Shown: in pieces, positions 12,329-24,820 of the stretch
Layout: every line of letters begins with the position of its first letter
How positions within the stretch are numbered: the first letter of the stretch is position 1
NCBI GenBank assembly: GCA_023231475.1
Contig: JALJEE010001592.1
Location: forward strand, 1 to 42,388
Length of the DNA: 42,388 nt
Reading direction: 5' to 3'
Source: Seison nebaliae
Taxonomy: Eukaryota; Rotifera; Pararotatoria; Seisonacea; Seisonidae
The notes under the pieces: generated by a model
Told to the model about the DNA's origin: nothing
The model's database searches: none
The model's input: only the letters and a program-made list of their open reading frames with translations
Program-made: the position numbers and the translations under genes

Positions 12329-13853
12329 TATGAATTGAATAAACTTTGATTAGGATGAATGAGAAAATAGGACATAATATCATGTGATGTGTATGATGAA
12401 GAATTATTTTTTTTTTAATTATTCACTTCAATTTCCACCACCATTCAATTCACCAAGTGCACGTCTCCTCCCGAAGATACGTCGATTTACCAGAAATGTT
12501 TTCTTTCTCCCATCACAATTTCTCTACATTGTATTTTGTAAATAAATAAAATTTTATTAATTTCTTCTTTCAATTTTATGGGAATCATATCCCTTCTCCG
12601 TCTGGCTCTCCACTCATTCGATGAATAAAACGATGTTTCTAATTATGTTTTCTCTCATTTTCGTACATGTAAAGATTATGCAATTCGTAAAAGAAGAGAT
12701 GTGAATGCTCATCTGTTTAACTCATATTTCACCAGAGTTTCCTTCCTATCAACTCTCACACTCTCCGAAACATCTGATGAATATACTATCACGATGGTGC
12801 TACTCTACTTACTCCTAATCCAACATTACATTACCTTATCTGCAAACTCGTTCTACAGCGCCGTGGAAGAATTTCCACAACACATTTTCGTTTGTTGAAA
12901 GAAAAAAGTGAAGAGGAAACGTAAACGGAAATGATCAATTCTCGGTCTGGTTCTAAACCGCAGAAAAGAGCATTTTCCTGATCATTAGCAAAAGGAATTG
13001 TGTTCCATTTCCATAACCATCTTCCAAATTATATCGCCGTTACATCTGCCAAACGTAACGGATTTATATAAGATCTACATATCATTATCTAATAAACGGT
13101 CAGCAATTTATTTTTGAATGAAATTTATATAATAAAAAAACATACGATATCTACTACCGCTACCATCGCCACTAAATAGACTTAAGAATATTATTTTATG
13201 ATTGAAATCGATTCACTTTCTTCTTATCATCTTAATATGAAATTTTTAATTTGGAGATTCTCTGATGGAATTACTCGATTATTTGGACTAGAAACCAATT
13301 TAATATCGTTTAACCATCCCACCGTTTCTTGTTCATTCAAATCATCAGAATCGAAAAAGAAATTTATCATAAAGAATTTATTCAATCTTTGTGATACATA
13401 TCAATGATAAGCATCCATCTGTTCATGGGAAAAGTTAATTATTTTATAATTTCTTCTCCTTCGTCAGTTAATTAGCAAAAAACACATCTTTATTTTCTGA
13501 CTATACACATTGATCGACTTAATTTATCAGAGGAGTATACGTTGAACTATTGGAATTATGCATCAAATTCTCATCCTCCTCCTAAACGTAAAATCATCGT
13601 AGCCTTGTACTCTTCACCCCACAAACTCAAACCATTATTGAGGCTATCCAGTACAATTTTTGAATTGTTGATTTATTTGAAAGTTAAAAGATTTGTATGA
13701 TAAACTAAAATATAGAAATTCAGATGATAATTAAGTTAAGAAATGAGAAAATGTGTTTTTTGTGTTTTTACATTTATGGAAAAAGTAAAAAATTCTTTTA
13801 GAAAGGAATTCTGCTCTTTTTTTGATTCATTTCTTTTCGTGATTGTTGGTGGG
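12329..13853. other. Intergenic interval between 957-codon ORF and GPCR
   Basis: About 1.5 kb with no supported gene. It should contain the promoter of the ORF to the left and the 3' UTR of the GPCR to the right; on the minus strand an AATAAA signal lies at 13677-13672, about 180 nt after the GPCR stop. I see no repeat or RNA gene. Confidence 0.5.
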
Positions 13854-15791
13854 CTATTGACGTGAGAATAGTTGGAAAAGGTATGATCGAAATTGTGAAC
13901 CGGATAAGCAAACGATGAGAAATGTTGAATGATTAAGATATTCACATTCTTCGATGATGAAACGAGCAAGAATTGAATTTTTGCTGAGTTTAAACGCATT
14001 ATCCAAGTGAATTGGTCCATTTAATAAGAGGAATTCTAATGTTAAAGTTATCAATATAATTGAAACATTCGCTTCTTTACTCATATGAATAAAACTCGAA
14101 GACTTCCTTCGACCTGCTAGAGATCTGCCGTTAATTGTTCGTTTCGACTTCAATCTTGGTAGACTCTTCAAATTCCTTTTTTGTCGATTTAAATTTTTCA
14201 ATTTTATCGAATCTCTTAACGAACTCGTTTTTCGATTAATTTTCGACGGAATAATCGTATTATCGACTTTCAAGTTTGGATTTGTCGAGCCTTTTCCATT
14301 AGCCAGTTCGTTCTTAATTATCGTTTTGTTGTTTGTAATTCCTGATTCCTGATTATTTTTCTTTTCACAATGATTTCCATAATTTTCTCCTAGACAACCG
14401 TTTGCCGATGTTCTTTTAAAAGTGGCATTGCTAGACGATTCAGTGAAAACAGAATTACTTTTAGGTAAAGACTGTTGAAGATCTGATTCCGATTGATCAG
14501 TTATCGTATTGATGGTTCGACGTCTTCGTTTTGATGGAACACATAACGATGTGGATCTAGTATAATATAGACTGGCTGATTTCCAACTATTCTTATTTGA
14601 CTCTTTACTCTTTCCTTCACTCTTCAATAGAACCATCGAGGGATCTTTTAAGAACGATCCATTTTGACTTCCGTTCTCATTAATCGACAAAGAACCACCA
14701 CAACCGTTAGCATTCACCATTGGTATGATTGGTGTTGAATCAGTGAGTAATAATTGTCTTTTGAAAATTTTCGAAGTTTCGTTCAGGAATGACGATAACA
14801 TTTTTTTCGTATTTTTCGTCTTCCTCTTATTCGTCCGTGCTGCCATGATACACATATGATAGACAATAATCACATTAGATATGACGAGAATGGTGAATGG
14901 TATGATTGTGTTATAAGTGAGCACAACATAAAAATGGACATTCCGATCATATGTTGCATATTTAGGGAATCTTTCCTTATGAATTTTACAAATGAATTTT
15001 GATTCGATTGTCGATGTCACCGTATTCAAATTATTTGCAGGTAATAATGAATTTGTGTCTGATAATTTGTTGGTGAAGGATTGATCGGGGAATATATTCC
15101 ATGGAATTTTATTTAACGATTCGATTGATATCATCGTCTCTGATCTTGGATACATGATGTGATGTGGAAGATAAATGTAATGTTCATAACTCTTCAACGA
15201 CGATGTGAGAGTGGTTAAGGCTGTTGATGGTATAGGTGCCGTTGCTTTACCTCCATCGATACTCAATCGATTGTGTGACGTATAATAACCGACGACGATG
15301 AGTTGAGGAATATTGACGACAGCTGCCACCACAACGAGAACGATAATTGATGAAATGCAAACAACATTTGTACATATCCTCGAGAATTTTGTGTAGAAAA
15401 AAATACTAATGCATCGATAAACCGTCACGAGAATTAATAACCATATCGAACAATTAATTGTGGTGTATTTGATGAATTTATGCCATCGACATAATATCAT
15501 TGAATATTTTCTTATATCTAACTGGTAACCGTAACGTAATATGTCACGAATGGCACTGACGAACACAAATATCACGTCGTTAATAGCGATACTGGCGAGA
15601 ATGATATTTATATTCGAGTAGCGAATCATTCGAATTTGACATAGTACCGCTAAGGATAACGCACTGGAGACAAGGCTGATACCAATGAAGAAGATGCCCA
15701 ACCAAAAATATAAGGAGGAAATTATCTCTTCAATAGACAATTGTTTTCTATGATCTTTCAACAATTCCAATGACGATAAACTAAGATTCAT
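13854..15791 (-). CDS. Divergent class A (peptide-type) G-protein-coupled receptor
   Basis: Single-exon 645-residue seven-helix receptor, expected in the plasma membrane. Helices are visible at about 27-51, 60-84, 107-131, 143-167, 287-312, 574-595 and 605-629. Cys101 at the top of helix 3 and Cys268 before helix 5 can form the family's conserved disulfide. Helix 5 (TYNTIIPFTILVISNVIIV) and the end of helix 7 (LNHSTFLIVCLSGSQFRSYL) resemble FMRFamide/myosuppressin-type invertebrate peptide receptors. Several signature residues differ: the DRY/ERY motif reads YRC (125-127), helix 6 has NGP in place of CWxP, and NPxxY is replaced by NHSTF. The second extracellular loop (about 168-286) and third intracellular loop (about 313-573, Ser- and Arg/Lys-rich) are very long. 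The N-terminus is short with an N-glycosylation site at Asn2. The ligand cannot be assigned; a few residues of the long loops could be unrecognised in-frame intron. Confidence 0.85.
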   Translation of the reverse strand: MNLSLSSLELLKDHRKQLSIEEIISSLYFWLGIFFIGISLVSSALSLAVLCQIRMIRYSNINIILASIAINDVIFVFVSAIRDILRYGYQLDIRKYSMILCRWHKFIKYTTINCSIWLLILVTVYRCISIFFYTKFSRICTNVVCISSIIVLVVVAAVVNIPQLIVVGYYTSHNRLSIDGGKATAPIPSTALTTLTSSLKSYEHYIYLPHHIMYPRSETMISIESLNKIPWNIFPDQSFTNKLSDTNSLLPANNLNTVTSTIESKFICKIHKERFPKYATYDRNVHFYVVLTYNTIIPFTILVISNVIIVYHMCIMAARTNKRKTKNTKKMLSSFLNETSKIFKRQLLLTDSTPIIPMVNANGCGGSLSINENGSQNGSFLKDPSMVLLKSEGKSKESNKNSWKSASLYYTRSTSLCVPSKRRRRTINTITDQSESDLQQSLPKSNSVFTESSSNATFKRTSANGCLGENYGNHCEKKNNQESGITNNKTIIKNELANGKGSTNPNLKVDNTIIPSKINRKTSSLRDSIKLKNLNRQKRNLKSLPRLKSKRTINGRSLAGRRKSSSFIHMSKEANVSIILITLTLEFLLLNGPIHLDNAFKLSKNSILARFIIEECEYLNHSTFLIVCLSGSQFRSYLFQLFSRQ

Positions 15792-18700
15792 TTTTCGGAT
15801 GTGAAAATAAACAGAAAATTTCTTATTTGAAATAATTTCCTCTTTTCCTTTGATTAATTAACAGATAATCGTTCCAATTATTCGAAAGTTCTTCATTAGA
15901 TGTATTGGATGGTTGGAGTTTTAGTTCGACATATTTACTGTTGGTGCATCTGTCATTTCTTCAATCACCATCTGCCATACACATGTATCATGAACGAATA
16001 ATGATGATTTGATAGAAATATCATTTGAACTGATTATAAAAAATAAATATTAATCTTTAATTGGATTTGTATATGTAGAATGTTTGAATGTTTCTAAAGG
16101 AAAAGTTATTCTCTAACAAAATTTAATGGAAAATCATCAATATATGAGCATATGTGATATCAACATTTCATAGAGAAAATTCCCAATTTCTTTATGGGAG
16201 AAAAAAAAGAGGGCGAAAAACAACTAAAACTACACCATCCATTCTTCTCAAGGAAAATACAAGTAAATTGGTTTCGATATTCTCCTGGACATTTCCAAGG
16301 AATTTTATGAATCTTACTTGCACTACTTGAGAGGATGAATTTAAATTAAAAATAAAAATTCTTCAAAAACAAAACTTTCTAACACAGAAAATTTCTCCCA
16401 ACAAATATTCAACAACAATATGAAGAATCGTCGTAATATAATCGGAATTTTCACTGCAACTTCCTGCCAATAATGGGAAATGAAGAATTATAATCGAAAA
16501 CTAATTTAAAGAAAGGACATGAGAAATTGTAGTTCTCGGAAGATACGCCCTAAGAATTTTCAATGTTTCATCTAAAATATCATCATTCAAATCATACGCA
16601 GTCGGTTAAGCATTTCTTGACGTAATAAGTTTACGGACAATTAAATTCTTCTAATATAAATTTGAGTCAATATTTGAAAGAGTATATTAATCTTTTTCCT
16701 ATTGATAAATATTTAGTTAATACATCGAAAAAACGATGACTAAATGAAAACGAATGTCATTTCCATGTCGTTGTTATCCATTCGTTTCATTTCATGCAAT
16801 ATACCTCTCTAGGAACAAATTATGAGAATTCTTATGAGATATTTATAGTTTAACACGTAGTGAATGAATTTTGAGGAATTTCTAATGTGAGGTTTTCTAA
16901 TACTATAAGGTTATTTGAGAGTTATTGTTCCTTTATGAATAATATTGAACGTGATCGTACACATGAAAATCTCGACATTCAACTAAATTAAGTAATAGAA
17001 AAAAATTTGATTAACGGAACAATAATTTGGGGTGAAAGGCAAAAAAAAAGTGCAAAGAATTGTTTCGCTTCTTTTACGTTTATAATTCAATTAATAATAA
17101 GATTGATCAAGTTTAGGTCGAAGATTTTGGTGTTTGAGATTACTTCTTCCTGCTCTTTTTTATAGTAACAACTTATTGTCCATTTCGATTAACATAAAGA
17201 ACTAGAACTAAGTGAGAGCAAAAATTTAATATAACATAAATAAGTATTAAGTACATTATCGGGAAATTTAATTAATGACAGTCGCAACGCAATTTGGTCC
17301 ACCAAAATAATATTTGACATGAACGGGGAACAATCTAAATGTAAATGAAGTAATATTTTGGCAATAAAATGTTCATTCAAACAGTCAAAACTTATTACCC
17401 TTATTCCCATTCAATACCAAAAGAACACTTAGGAAATTTATTAGAAATTGACGACGTCACAAAACAGAAACTTTTTACTAATCACACTTAATAATTTGAA
17501 TTCCTTCAAAAACATTCAATATCATATAACTACATTTCCCGTTATGAAACAATTATTGTTAATGAACTTAAACACTAATAGAGCAACCTAAACAAATTTT
17601 TCGAGAATAGACCAAATCGAAGAAGCTTTTTCTGTTCATAAATAAAGTTGTTGAATAAATTTCTTTCTAATTTTTATCCAAACGAAAACATTTAAAACCT
17701 ATTATGTAAGATTTAATAACCCGATTCCGGTTACCGAAAACATTTGACGATGAAATTAATAAAAATAAATTTTGCCAGAAATTGACCCCATTGAATCTGT
17801 ATAGAAAGTATTATTCGTTGGCGTTCAAAACAAACAAATATATATAATCTTCTTTAGAACGTGATATTGTTGTGTAAGAACATCTCGTAATAGTAAGAAC
17901 ATCTTTTCGTTGAGTTGTATTATGATGTAAATGATTAACAACTAAAAATATGTGAATGTTGGAAAAAATTGTTTTTCGAGAATAGTGGCAATTCTCCCGA
18001 AGACCAAAAGAAAAAACTTTTCTTATAGAAACAACTAAATCTAAAAGAATCTGATGTAGGTTTAGTTTTTAGCTAGTCTAACAAGTAATGAACTAAAGGA
18101 TATTCTGTTGATTAGCCGGACATCTTACATGATTTATGGTCATTAATCAACAACGAAACTTTTAATTGATCACTTATTGCCTTTCAGAAACATGTCGGTT
18201 CAATAACGATTTCAAACACTCCATTATATTCAATCGTCAAGTTCGTGTTAATGATTAAAACCGGAAATTAAGGCAGGATGAAAAAGAATGACAATTTTAG
18301 AATTAGGGTTTTTTCCTTTTCTTCTTTCTCCATAATAAAATTATCAAGAATATTAGTGGACATTGGAGAAGATATGATGAATCCATCCGATGATGACCTG
18401 AAGTCTTTTCATATCCTTTTGTTGTTGATTATTAAAGAAAAGGAAAGAATATCGTCTCCATAAGTTTGTAGAAAGAATGTTCCTTCCCATGTAAACTTAT
18501 TCATATGAGTCGTCGTCTTCGAAGTCGTATGAATTCGGCAAAGGCGAGAGATGTTGACAGAGAATCTCAGTCTATAACTGCCAAAACAATCGGACTATAT
18601 TACATAATTTTTTAATACCAATCCTACATTTTCGGAACTGTAATTGCATATATTCTATCAATTCAAATGGAAGAAAACTATTCTTGATGAGACATTGTCG

Positions 18701-21700
18701 AATTATTAAATATTTGTGGCAAAACTTTCCGTTCTGTTGAACCGCAGTGAAAGAAATTCGGTGGAAATGATATCGTCTTCATTGCATAATACATATTCAT
18801 TGAATCAATAGAAATTGAAGAAGATATACATATTATGATCATTGGCCATTGTTGGGAGAAACATTAGAACTCTGTGGGAATAAAAGAAACTATTTTAATA
18901 AATCTCTAATGACGAATTTTAACGTAACCAAACTAAATTTATGGATATGAATATGGAGGATTAATATTATAGCATTATATTTGTTTTTAAAATAAACAAA
19001 AAATAATTTCATTGGTAAAATCATCTTACTCAATGAAATATGTACTCAAATGAGAATATTTTACTGATTGAAACCAGCAGGTACTGATTGAAACATCCTA
19101 TCTAAAACAAATAGGATGTGGATAATTTTTAAAGATAACGGTTAATTGAAAGAGGACAATACAATAATGATAAATAAATTCCATAATTTCTTACATAAAA
19201 TAGAAAATCTTTCAAAAAATAAAACATCAGTGTCTAGGAGAGATTCCCAACGGATTCTCCACAAACTTCTCGCTAGTTGATATTATGCTAACTTCGTTCA
19301 ACCCACCCAACATTCAAGTTCAAATCCCTTGCACACAAATGTCTTACAGGCTCAACTTAATAAGACCAATTATTGCACAGGAGAATAGTCGAGAAGTTTT
19401 ATCGATAATTGTCCTAATATGCCATAAATGGAAATTATGCACTAAAAGCCTCCGATTCTACTATTGTCGAACACAGAGAAGTTCATTCTACTTGTATTGT
19501 AAGACAATTTAGACAAGAATGATTTGTGGAAATAAAAAATTGGAAATCTAAATATTATATGTTAGACAGGTTATCTATCACGAAAGTTGAATGATATTGG
19601 TATCTTGTGAAGCAAAAGTAATAGAAAAAGTAAATTGAATTTAGGAAATGATCTAATAACAATTCTCCTATATTGTTATGTTCGATAAGATGCGTTAATG
19701 TTTGACGATGAAATATGAAGGAAACGAAAGCAAGACAGTGAGAATGACTTTAACACTTGTCCACCATCAATATCTATTGGACATTTTATAAAGAATCTAA
19801 TCATTCACTTATTGATTTAGGCCAGAATTGGGATCGAAAATTACATTTCCAAATATTCCCTTGAATCCATTATTTGATGATTATATGAAATGATCGTTAA
19901 GTTTTTGTATTATATTCCTTTTAATACATATCCCGTATCATGTATGAGGTATATGGAAAGATATAATTACCAACAAATTGGAATTACACATAAAACGAAT
20001 TTTTGTCCATTTGGCAAATAAATTTATTCATGGATTTATTCAGACCAATGCATTCTGTTTGCAAATAATAATAATATAATTTTTTTCGAACATATTTACA
20101 TGTCACCATACGGAAATTGACGAACCATTATCTTACTAATGACGTAAAAAGGAGATTATTTTTAAATTATGATATATTTAATGGAATCATCTACAAACTT
20201 TCCTCTCACTTCAAATTCCTCAAATATAATCAACTCAATATCAACATCCATACCTTAAGATAATAATGTGATGATAAGTTTTGAGATTTTTTGTCTAACA
20301 TCTCATCAAATTTACGTAAGAGATGCATCTAATGTTGATAGAATTGTAGATCCGTCATATTTATTGTCGCATGACAATCAAACTCAACTTCTTTCTGACA
20401 GCAATCAGTATTGTTGATTATAGTCTCACCGACTTTCTTTCCAACACTTTGCACATATTTCTGCATTTTATTCAGTGAGGAATAAAAATAAAATTTTGCA
20501 TATAATTTTTATTTTTTGTTAGCTTTTTTATCATTCATAATCATTCCACATTCTGCTCATTATCATTTTCTACACTTCCTTCCACTTCCGTATTATTTGT
20601 ACCGAATAATTGAACATTGATATTCCTTAATCGTGAAGACAAATGCACTTAATTAAAATTCATGGATTCGGTTAAGAAATATCGTTGACTATCAATTTGA
20701 GACATTTCACCTAGGCGGTTCCTGTTTACTCACTTTCACAAGAATCGGATGTGGAAATGTAAGGACAACGGTAAACATAATATAACCGAGAAAATTTTTT
20801 TAAAATAATGATTAAGAAATAGAGTAGAAATTGATCAACTTCCATTAGTCAATTTGAATAGACGAGATATTCGATTAAAAATTGTTTCACGCTCAATAAA
20901 AAATTTTCCTGTCAACACCACAAAATTTTCTTTTTTCCACGAGCAGCACAAAATTCTGTGAAAATTCATTAAGTCTTCCATCTTCATAAATAAGAAATTT
21001 CTGATATTCACTCTCAACTGATGATAAAAAGTCAAATCTGGTTATGGATCTGTACTCACTCATGTTTCAACAGACTTCCATTTTCTGTTTTGGAGAGAAA
21101 TTCATTCTAAATTCATCATAGTTTTAACTCTGCTGAAAGAATTTCATAAAGCGTATGCAACTAACACGACCTTTATTCAGCTAATATTAACTGAAAAATT
21201 CAAATTTGAGAAGTGAATTCTAAATATCTATTCAATTCACAAAATATAATTACAAAGAAAAATGAAAAATTTATTAAAAGTTAGAGATGAGAAATTATAT
21301 TTTAAATTTATAATTAATGTTTAAAATACTAAAACTCCGAAATGATGGAAGTCCAGCCGAAATCTTATTGGAAAGACTCATATTTTGGTAAATTCCTCTA
21401 CACATTTAATTATTCAGTTTTTATTACCGTCTGCATAATATACAATATCAATCATTTGAACCGAAACGTTCTCCGAAAACAAGAAAGAGGGAAAATTCCT
21501 GCACAAAGCATTTTCCTCACCGGGATTCTTCCGAATCAATAAGTGATGTTTCGAACGAGAGCTTTCCCTAATAATAATAAAACCAAAACTACTCTGCTTC
21601 CGCTGAAGAATGATTAAAGACACCTTCAGCACAAGAACCATGAGAGATGGATCTTTACGCTTTGAGAATTATTCATTCATGTGATTATAATATAATTAGG

Positions 21701-22854
21701 TTAAATAAAATGGAGTAACCACCTGAAGAATTGCCTACAAATTTATCCTAAATTGCTTCCATCGATATCTCGTCTTATTAGAGGTAATATGATGATGAAG
21801 GATGAGAAAAGAAAGGAAAATTCCAAATGAAGAAACATGAAACATTCAATTATAATAGAATAAGAGAATTGAGTTGTGAAAAGGAAGAAAGCAATTTCGT
21901 TATCTTATTATTGGTGATGTCCAAACAATTATCTGGTTAATTAACATTTATTTGATGTTCGAGATAATATTACAATGGGAATAAAGCATCTTTTATTTCG
22001 ACGATTTTAAAGTAAACATTGGACATAATTTCCAATAGTATCTTAATACTGTCAAAGCTGCTGGCAATATGTTTCTCCTTCGTGTGTGATGATCCTTCAG
22101 CGAAGAAGAATTATTGGCAGTCTTCTAGAAGAATGTGGAGATATATAACAAAGACATCTTGATGAAGATACATAGAACTATATTCTCCTTAATTGATATG
22201 GAATCAGGGAGATCATTCGTAATAATGATTAGAATCAATGCACATATTATCGAAGACCATGGTCATTTGAATAATAGATATTCGATAACAGCACTTGGCA
22301 ATATTATCATTTATCATTCAATTCTCATTCGACATGAATGGACCTTAGTGTATGTTGACAATTAATAAAATTACAGTGATAACAATCGCTAGGCGATGTT
22401 TGGCTTTCGATCATTGGGAAAATATCGTATAAACCTTTCCGATCGTTATCTTCCAATATCTATTAGATATGCTCATTTTATTCAGGAGAAAGAGAGAACG
22501 GAAATCTTTTATAAATCAACTTATAATCGAAATTTATTCAATCGAATTCCATTTACAACAATGAAAAATGATGAATAAAAAGAACGTGTCGAGACTTTCG
22601 ATTATGTGAATTTCTTTAATGTTCTTATCATAACTTTAGAATAAACTACTGAAAACTTTCATTATTATTCCTAATAATAACGTTAAGTGAGCTATAGAAG
22701 AATATTCGTTGAAACGGCGATTCTTCTCAATCACTCACTGAAATATCCTTCGATATTACACCGAACTGTAACGAAAGAAGAACAATATTGAAACTGTAAA
22801 TAATAAGTGTTCGGTGGAAGTATTTTGGATGGGAAATTGATTCCAGCTATTCAA
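15792..22854. other. Gene-poor interval of about 7 kb
   Basis: The longest stretch without a supported gene. Open frames are all under about 80 codons, show no family motif on either strand, and have base use like their surroundings. I found no tRNA-like A/B boxes and no recognisable transposon domain. It should include the GPCR promoter at its left end. Long introns, non-coding RNAs or small unrecognised exons cannot be excluded. Confidence 0.5.
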
Positions 22855-23386
22855 GGCATCTTTTTAAATTTTTTTCCAAAAATTGGAAAATTTGTACATA
22901 AAGACACCCTCTTTTCTACTTATTTTTTATGAGAGAAAGAGAAATAGATAAGGATTTTTTCTTTTCTTATACAAAGAAATAAACGGATAGAAAACAATCA
23001 AGTCAATTTCTATAATATGTAGTCAGGTGTTAGAAACAAAGAGGTACTTTTGTTCGTGCGAGTTACGTAGTTTGAATTTTTACGAAATATTATATTTGTG
23101 GAAGTTTTTTTGGAGAGACGGAAGGAGAGACGAAAACAGCTTTTTAATAAAAAACATGAAAGCGGAACTTTTGTTTGAAAAGAATTACCCATTGTTGCAA
23201 TTGGGGGATTGGGGGACCCTATATAAAAATTTTGTAGAGGACAGTTCTCAACCCAAAAAAGGACAGTCAACCTTTTAAGAAAAAAAGATAGTTTTCAACC
23301 TCAAAATATATTGAAAATTTAACTGGAAAGGTAGTAATCGTACATAAGAATTCTCCAAAGGATAGTTATTAACTCATAATTAGGAC
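22855..23386 (+). repeat. Left inverted-repeat arm
   Basis: Pairs in reverse with 24506-24820. About 280 bases are shared, interrupted by a left-arm-specific segment at 23037-23285. Confidence 0.7.
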
Positions 23387-24049
23387 AGTTCTTGACTTAG
23401 TTTTTCAATGGTTTTTAAATTTAAGAAATAATATGTCTGTCACTTTATGCAGTTCATTAGATAGGTTTATCTGGAATAATGATTCCAGGTTAAAGATTAC
23501 AAACTAAAAACGCAACTAGAATTATATTATAAAATATATATTACCATAAAAAACAAAATTTGCTATCTATCTAATTGCTTCTTCTATCGTTATTTGCTAA
23601 ATCTTCAACATTAAACTACTAAAGAAATGGAGAATTTGGAGATCAAGGAGATTTTTACAACCAAATGAATCCGTTCCTCAGGAATTCTTTGCAACATCTG
23701 CACCATCTTCAACTATCTCATTATAATTTTCAACCACATCAAAAAGAGGAAAACATTATCCGTGAAAGATGAGAAATTAAAAAAATTAGTAGTCAATTTT
23801 AGCATAAGAAATATATCTTCTTTTTTGTGGAAATCGATACTATATTTTATGAAAGTTAAATTCCATTGAAATCTCTATTTTTTGAATCTCAAACAATAAA
23901 TAACAATCTTCTTAATTTTTTATCGGAACAATTTAAAATCTTAAATTCTTTAAAATCAATTTTGATACCGGCTTTCTCCTCCATAGCAGCAAGGAACACA
24001 TCGGATATGGTTTTGCGTTTCTCCTTCAATTATGTTTCTTTTCCACCGT

Positions 24050-24440
24050 GTCGGTATCACTCGATCACACTCCGGGAACTCCTTTCCTGGCCAACAATGG
24101 CGTCAGATAAGGTTCCATCCTGGGACCTTGGCTTTTCGGCCTCACTCTTGACTAGGTCATTCTCCAATTGAATGAATTTTACAACAACAACATTAATTAA
24201 CGCTGACGACATTCTCATATTTGATACTTCTGCACGACAACTCATTCGAATTCGCGTAAGAACACAGATTCTCTTGGCGGAAGTGTCAATTAAGATAAAT
24301 CCGACGAAAACTGTTGTCCTTTCCACAACTCCCTCTCTGCTGAGGAATATCTCTCTTTCTCCTGCCCCAAATCATACGTTTCTAGGAGTTCTTCTCGATT
24401 CCAAAATGATGGCAACACGATGTAAGTATCTTCCAATCCG
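24050..24440 (+). pseudogene. Decayed non-LTR (LINE) reverse-transcriptase fragment
   Basis: Read on the plus strand, 24078-24160 gives a recognisable non-LTR reverse-transcriptase block 4: NNGVR, a stop where Gln is expected, then GSILGPWLFGLTLD and another stop. After a change of frame, 24201 onward reads ADDILIFDTSARQL, then INPTKTVVLS and FLGVLLDSKM, the classic YADD box and the following conserved motifs. GVRQG...LxPxLF and FLG are LINE-type rather than LTR-type signatures. The fragment covers only the middle of the domain, with no endonuclease, zinc finger or 3' tail seen. It is non-functional and lies between the two inverted-repeat arms, so it was either inserted into or captured by that element. 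The LINE clade cannot be fixed from this much sequence (an R2/NeSL-like LTLD block is only suggestive). Confidence 0.75.
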
Positions 24441-24505
24441 AATTCGGGTAATAATAAATTTGGAAAAATCTTTATTCTTATAATTAATTAACTCATATAA
24501 TTACA

Positions 24506-24820
24506 TAATTATGACTTATTAATTGTCTTTTTGAGAATTTTTATGTACGGTTACAATCTTTTCATATTTTTCTGGATTCTAGACCAGTATGTTTTGAGGT
24601 TGAAAACTGTCCGAAATTGAGAAAAAAAAGTTGAAAATTTCAAACACTTGTGTACATAATATAAAAATTGACTTGATAGTCTTCTATCCGTTTATTTCTT
24701 TGTATAAGAAAATAAAAAATCCTTATCTATTTCTCTCTCTCTCATTAAAAGTATGTAGAAAAAAAGGGTGCCTTTGTGTATAAATTTTCCATTTTTTAGA
24801 AAAAAATATAAATAGATGCC
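24506..24820 (-). repeat. Right inverted-repeat arm
   Basis: Reverse-complement partner of the left arm; its outermost six bases GATGCC mirror GGCATC at 22855. Many substitutions and small length differences separate the arms, which suggests an old insertion. Confidence 0.7.

Larger units (their letters stand above)
22855..24820. mobile_element. Inverted-repeat-bounded element (foldback/MITE-like) with a LINE fragment inside
   Basis: The outer arms 22855-23036 and 24637-24820 are imperfect inverted copies of each other, both starting GGCATC and running through a shared stretch that includes ATAGATAAGGATTTTTT. The match resumes further in: about 23286-23386 pairs with 24506-24609 (shared GTTTTCAACCTCAAAA and CGTACATAA). 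The left arm carries about 250 extra bases (23037-23285). A motif like GGACAGTTNTCAACC recurs at 23239, 23261 and 23383 and in reverse at 24613-24599. No transposase frame is visible, so the element would be non-autonomous. I see no clear target-site duplication: flanks are ...CTATTCAA on the left and GTAAAACC... on the right. The centre holds a decayed reverse-transcriptase fragment. Two copies of one repeat landing in opposite orientation is the main alternative. Confidence 0.7.

Noticed and set aside
12015-12338. Plus-strand open frame opposite the start of the 957-codon ORF
   Set aside because: It lies antisense to a much longer frame, has no recognisable domain, and is explained by the codon bias of the minus-strand gene.
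22855-24820. Polinton-type or other large virus-like element, because of the long terminal inverted repeats
   Set aside because: The span is only about 2 kb and shows no polymerase B, integrase, capsid or protease sequence. The only protein remnant is of LINE type.
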